Assembly (NCBI GenBank): GCA_003220685.1
Contig: QHTE01000065.1
Location: forward strand, 25,906 to 89,905
Source: Candidatus Rokuibacteriota bacterium
Lineage (GTDB): Bacteria > Methylomirabilota > Methylomirabilia > Rokubacteriales > CSP1-6
DNA length: 64,000 nucleotides
Reading direction: 5' to 3'
This document shows positions 63,971-64,000 of the stretch, piece after piece. The notes beneath the pieces are model-generated. The model saw only the letters and a list, made by a program, of their open reading frames with translations, was not told the DNA's origin and searched no databases. Each line of letters starts with the position of its first letter. Within the stretch, counting starts at the first letter, position 1. Made by a program: the position numbers and the translations under genes.

Positions 63971-64000
63971 TCAGCCTTCGTAGATCTTCTTCAGCTCGCT
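63971..64000 (-). CDS. 3' end of a second, near-identical substrate-binding protein (partial)
   Basis: The last 30 bases encode SELKKIYEG and a stop on the minus strand. They match the end of the preceding binding-protein gene base for base over 29 bases (from 62658), so a tandem paralogue begins just beyond the window edge. Confidence 0.7.
   Translation of the reverse strand, partial: SELKKIYEG

Overview
The window is one continuous stretch of very GC-rich bacterial chromosome. It is densely packed with short overlaps between stop and start codons, and no phage or transposase genes are visible. Gene content (an Fur-rubrerythrin-FeS-DUF3501-cytochrome c set, LLM flavin oxidoreductases, a lipid-transfer-type thiolase with its OB-fold partner, many sugar-type ABC transporters, a UGSC selenoprotein, a PuuD-type membrane protein) resembles uncultured soil or subsurface lineages such as Candidatus Rokubacteria (Methylomirabilota) or deltaproteobacteria-like groups. 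That placement is inference from gene content; no 16S or marker gene is present.

Layout. 0-1.7 kb: tail of an unknown gene and a GH3-family adenylating enzyme with two compensating frameshifts. 1.9-6.7 kb: a signalling cluster, cheB, cheR-PAS-coiled-coil-PAS and a hybrid histidine kinase. 7.5-8.9 kb: soluble transhydrogenase. 9-19.5 kb: the most interesting part, a phosphate regulon (phoB, pstSCAB, two PhoU proteins) with 11-bp-periodic Pho boxes. Inside it lies a set matching the so-called GAK system (three amphi-Trp proteins, a PhoU-phosphotransferase fusion, an ATP-grasp protein, an HprK-related kinase). A DnaA-box cluster lies at 9.5-9.7 kb. 19.6-24.3 kb: a universal stress protein, a UGSC selenoprotein with an in-frame UGA and a perfect downstream hairpin, its partner, LigB/LigA-type dioxygenase subunits and a truncated cyclase. 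24.3-30.7 kb (minus strand): LLM oxidoreductase, Zn-ribbon OB-fold protein, thiolase, a coiled-coil protein and uvrA. 30.8-34.7 kb: Fur, remnants of rubrerythrin and an Fe-S protein, DUF3501, cytochrome c, PuuD-like membrane protein, an Asp-rich protein, tRNA-CAU and a DUF1989 protein. 34.8-38.7 kb: enoyl-CoA hydratase, then glycosyltransferase-PTPS-PTPS-FolE-SDR, a candidate pterin or pterin-glycoside pathway. 38.8-45.5 kb: IscA, MoaD-MoaE fusion, TilS, HtrA, NtrC-type regulator, M20 peptidase. 45.5-52.8 kb: lipoprotein, hydrolase, methyltransferase, MgtE, phosphoglycerate mutase, FAH-family enzyme, CusF-like protein, cytochrome c. 52.9-64 kb: three sets of sugar-type ABC transporter genes sharing one visible ATPase.

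How it works together. The Pho boxes precede phoB, pstS, a degenerate ABC-ATPase-like gene and (in the opposite orientation) the amphi-Trp/PhoU/ATP-grasp/HprK block. This suggests phosphate limitation switches on both high-affinity uptake and a kinase/ligase module of unknown job. No phoR is present.

A second theme is loss. Several genes (a PHP phosphoesterase, the phosphotransferase/ATP-grasp junction, a cyclase, rubrerythrin, an Fe-S protein) are clipped by internal deletions while their neighbours are intact. This could be real decay or a defect of the assembly. A 50-bp palindromic intergenic repeat occurs three times.
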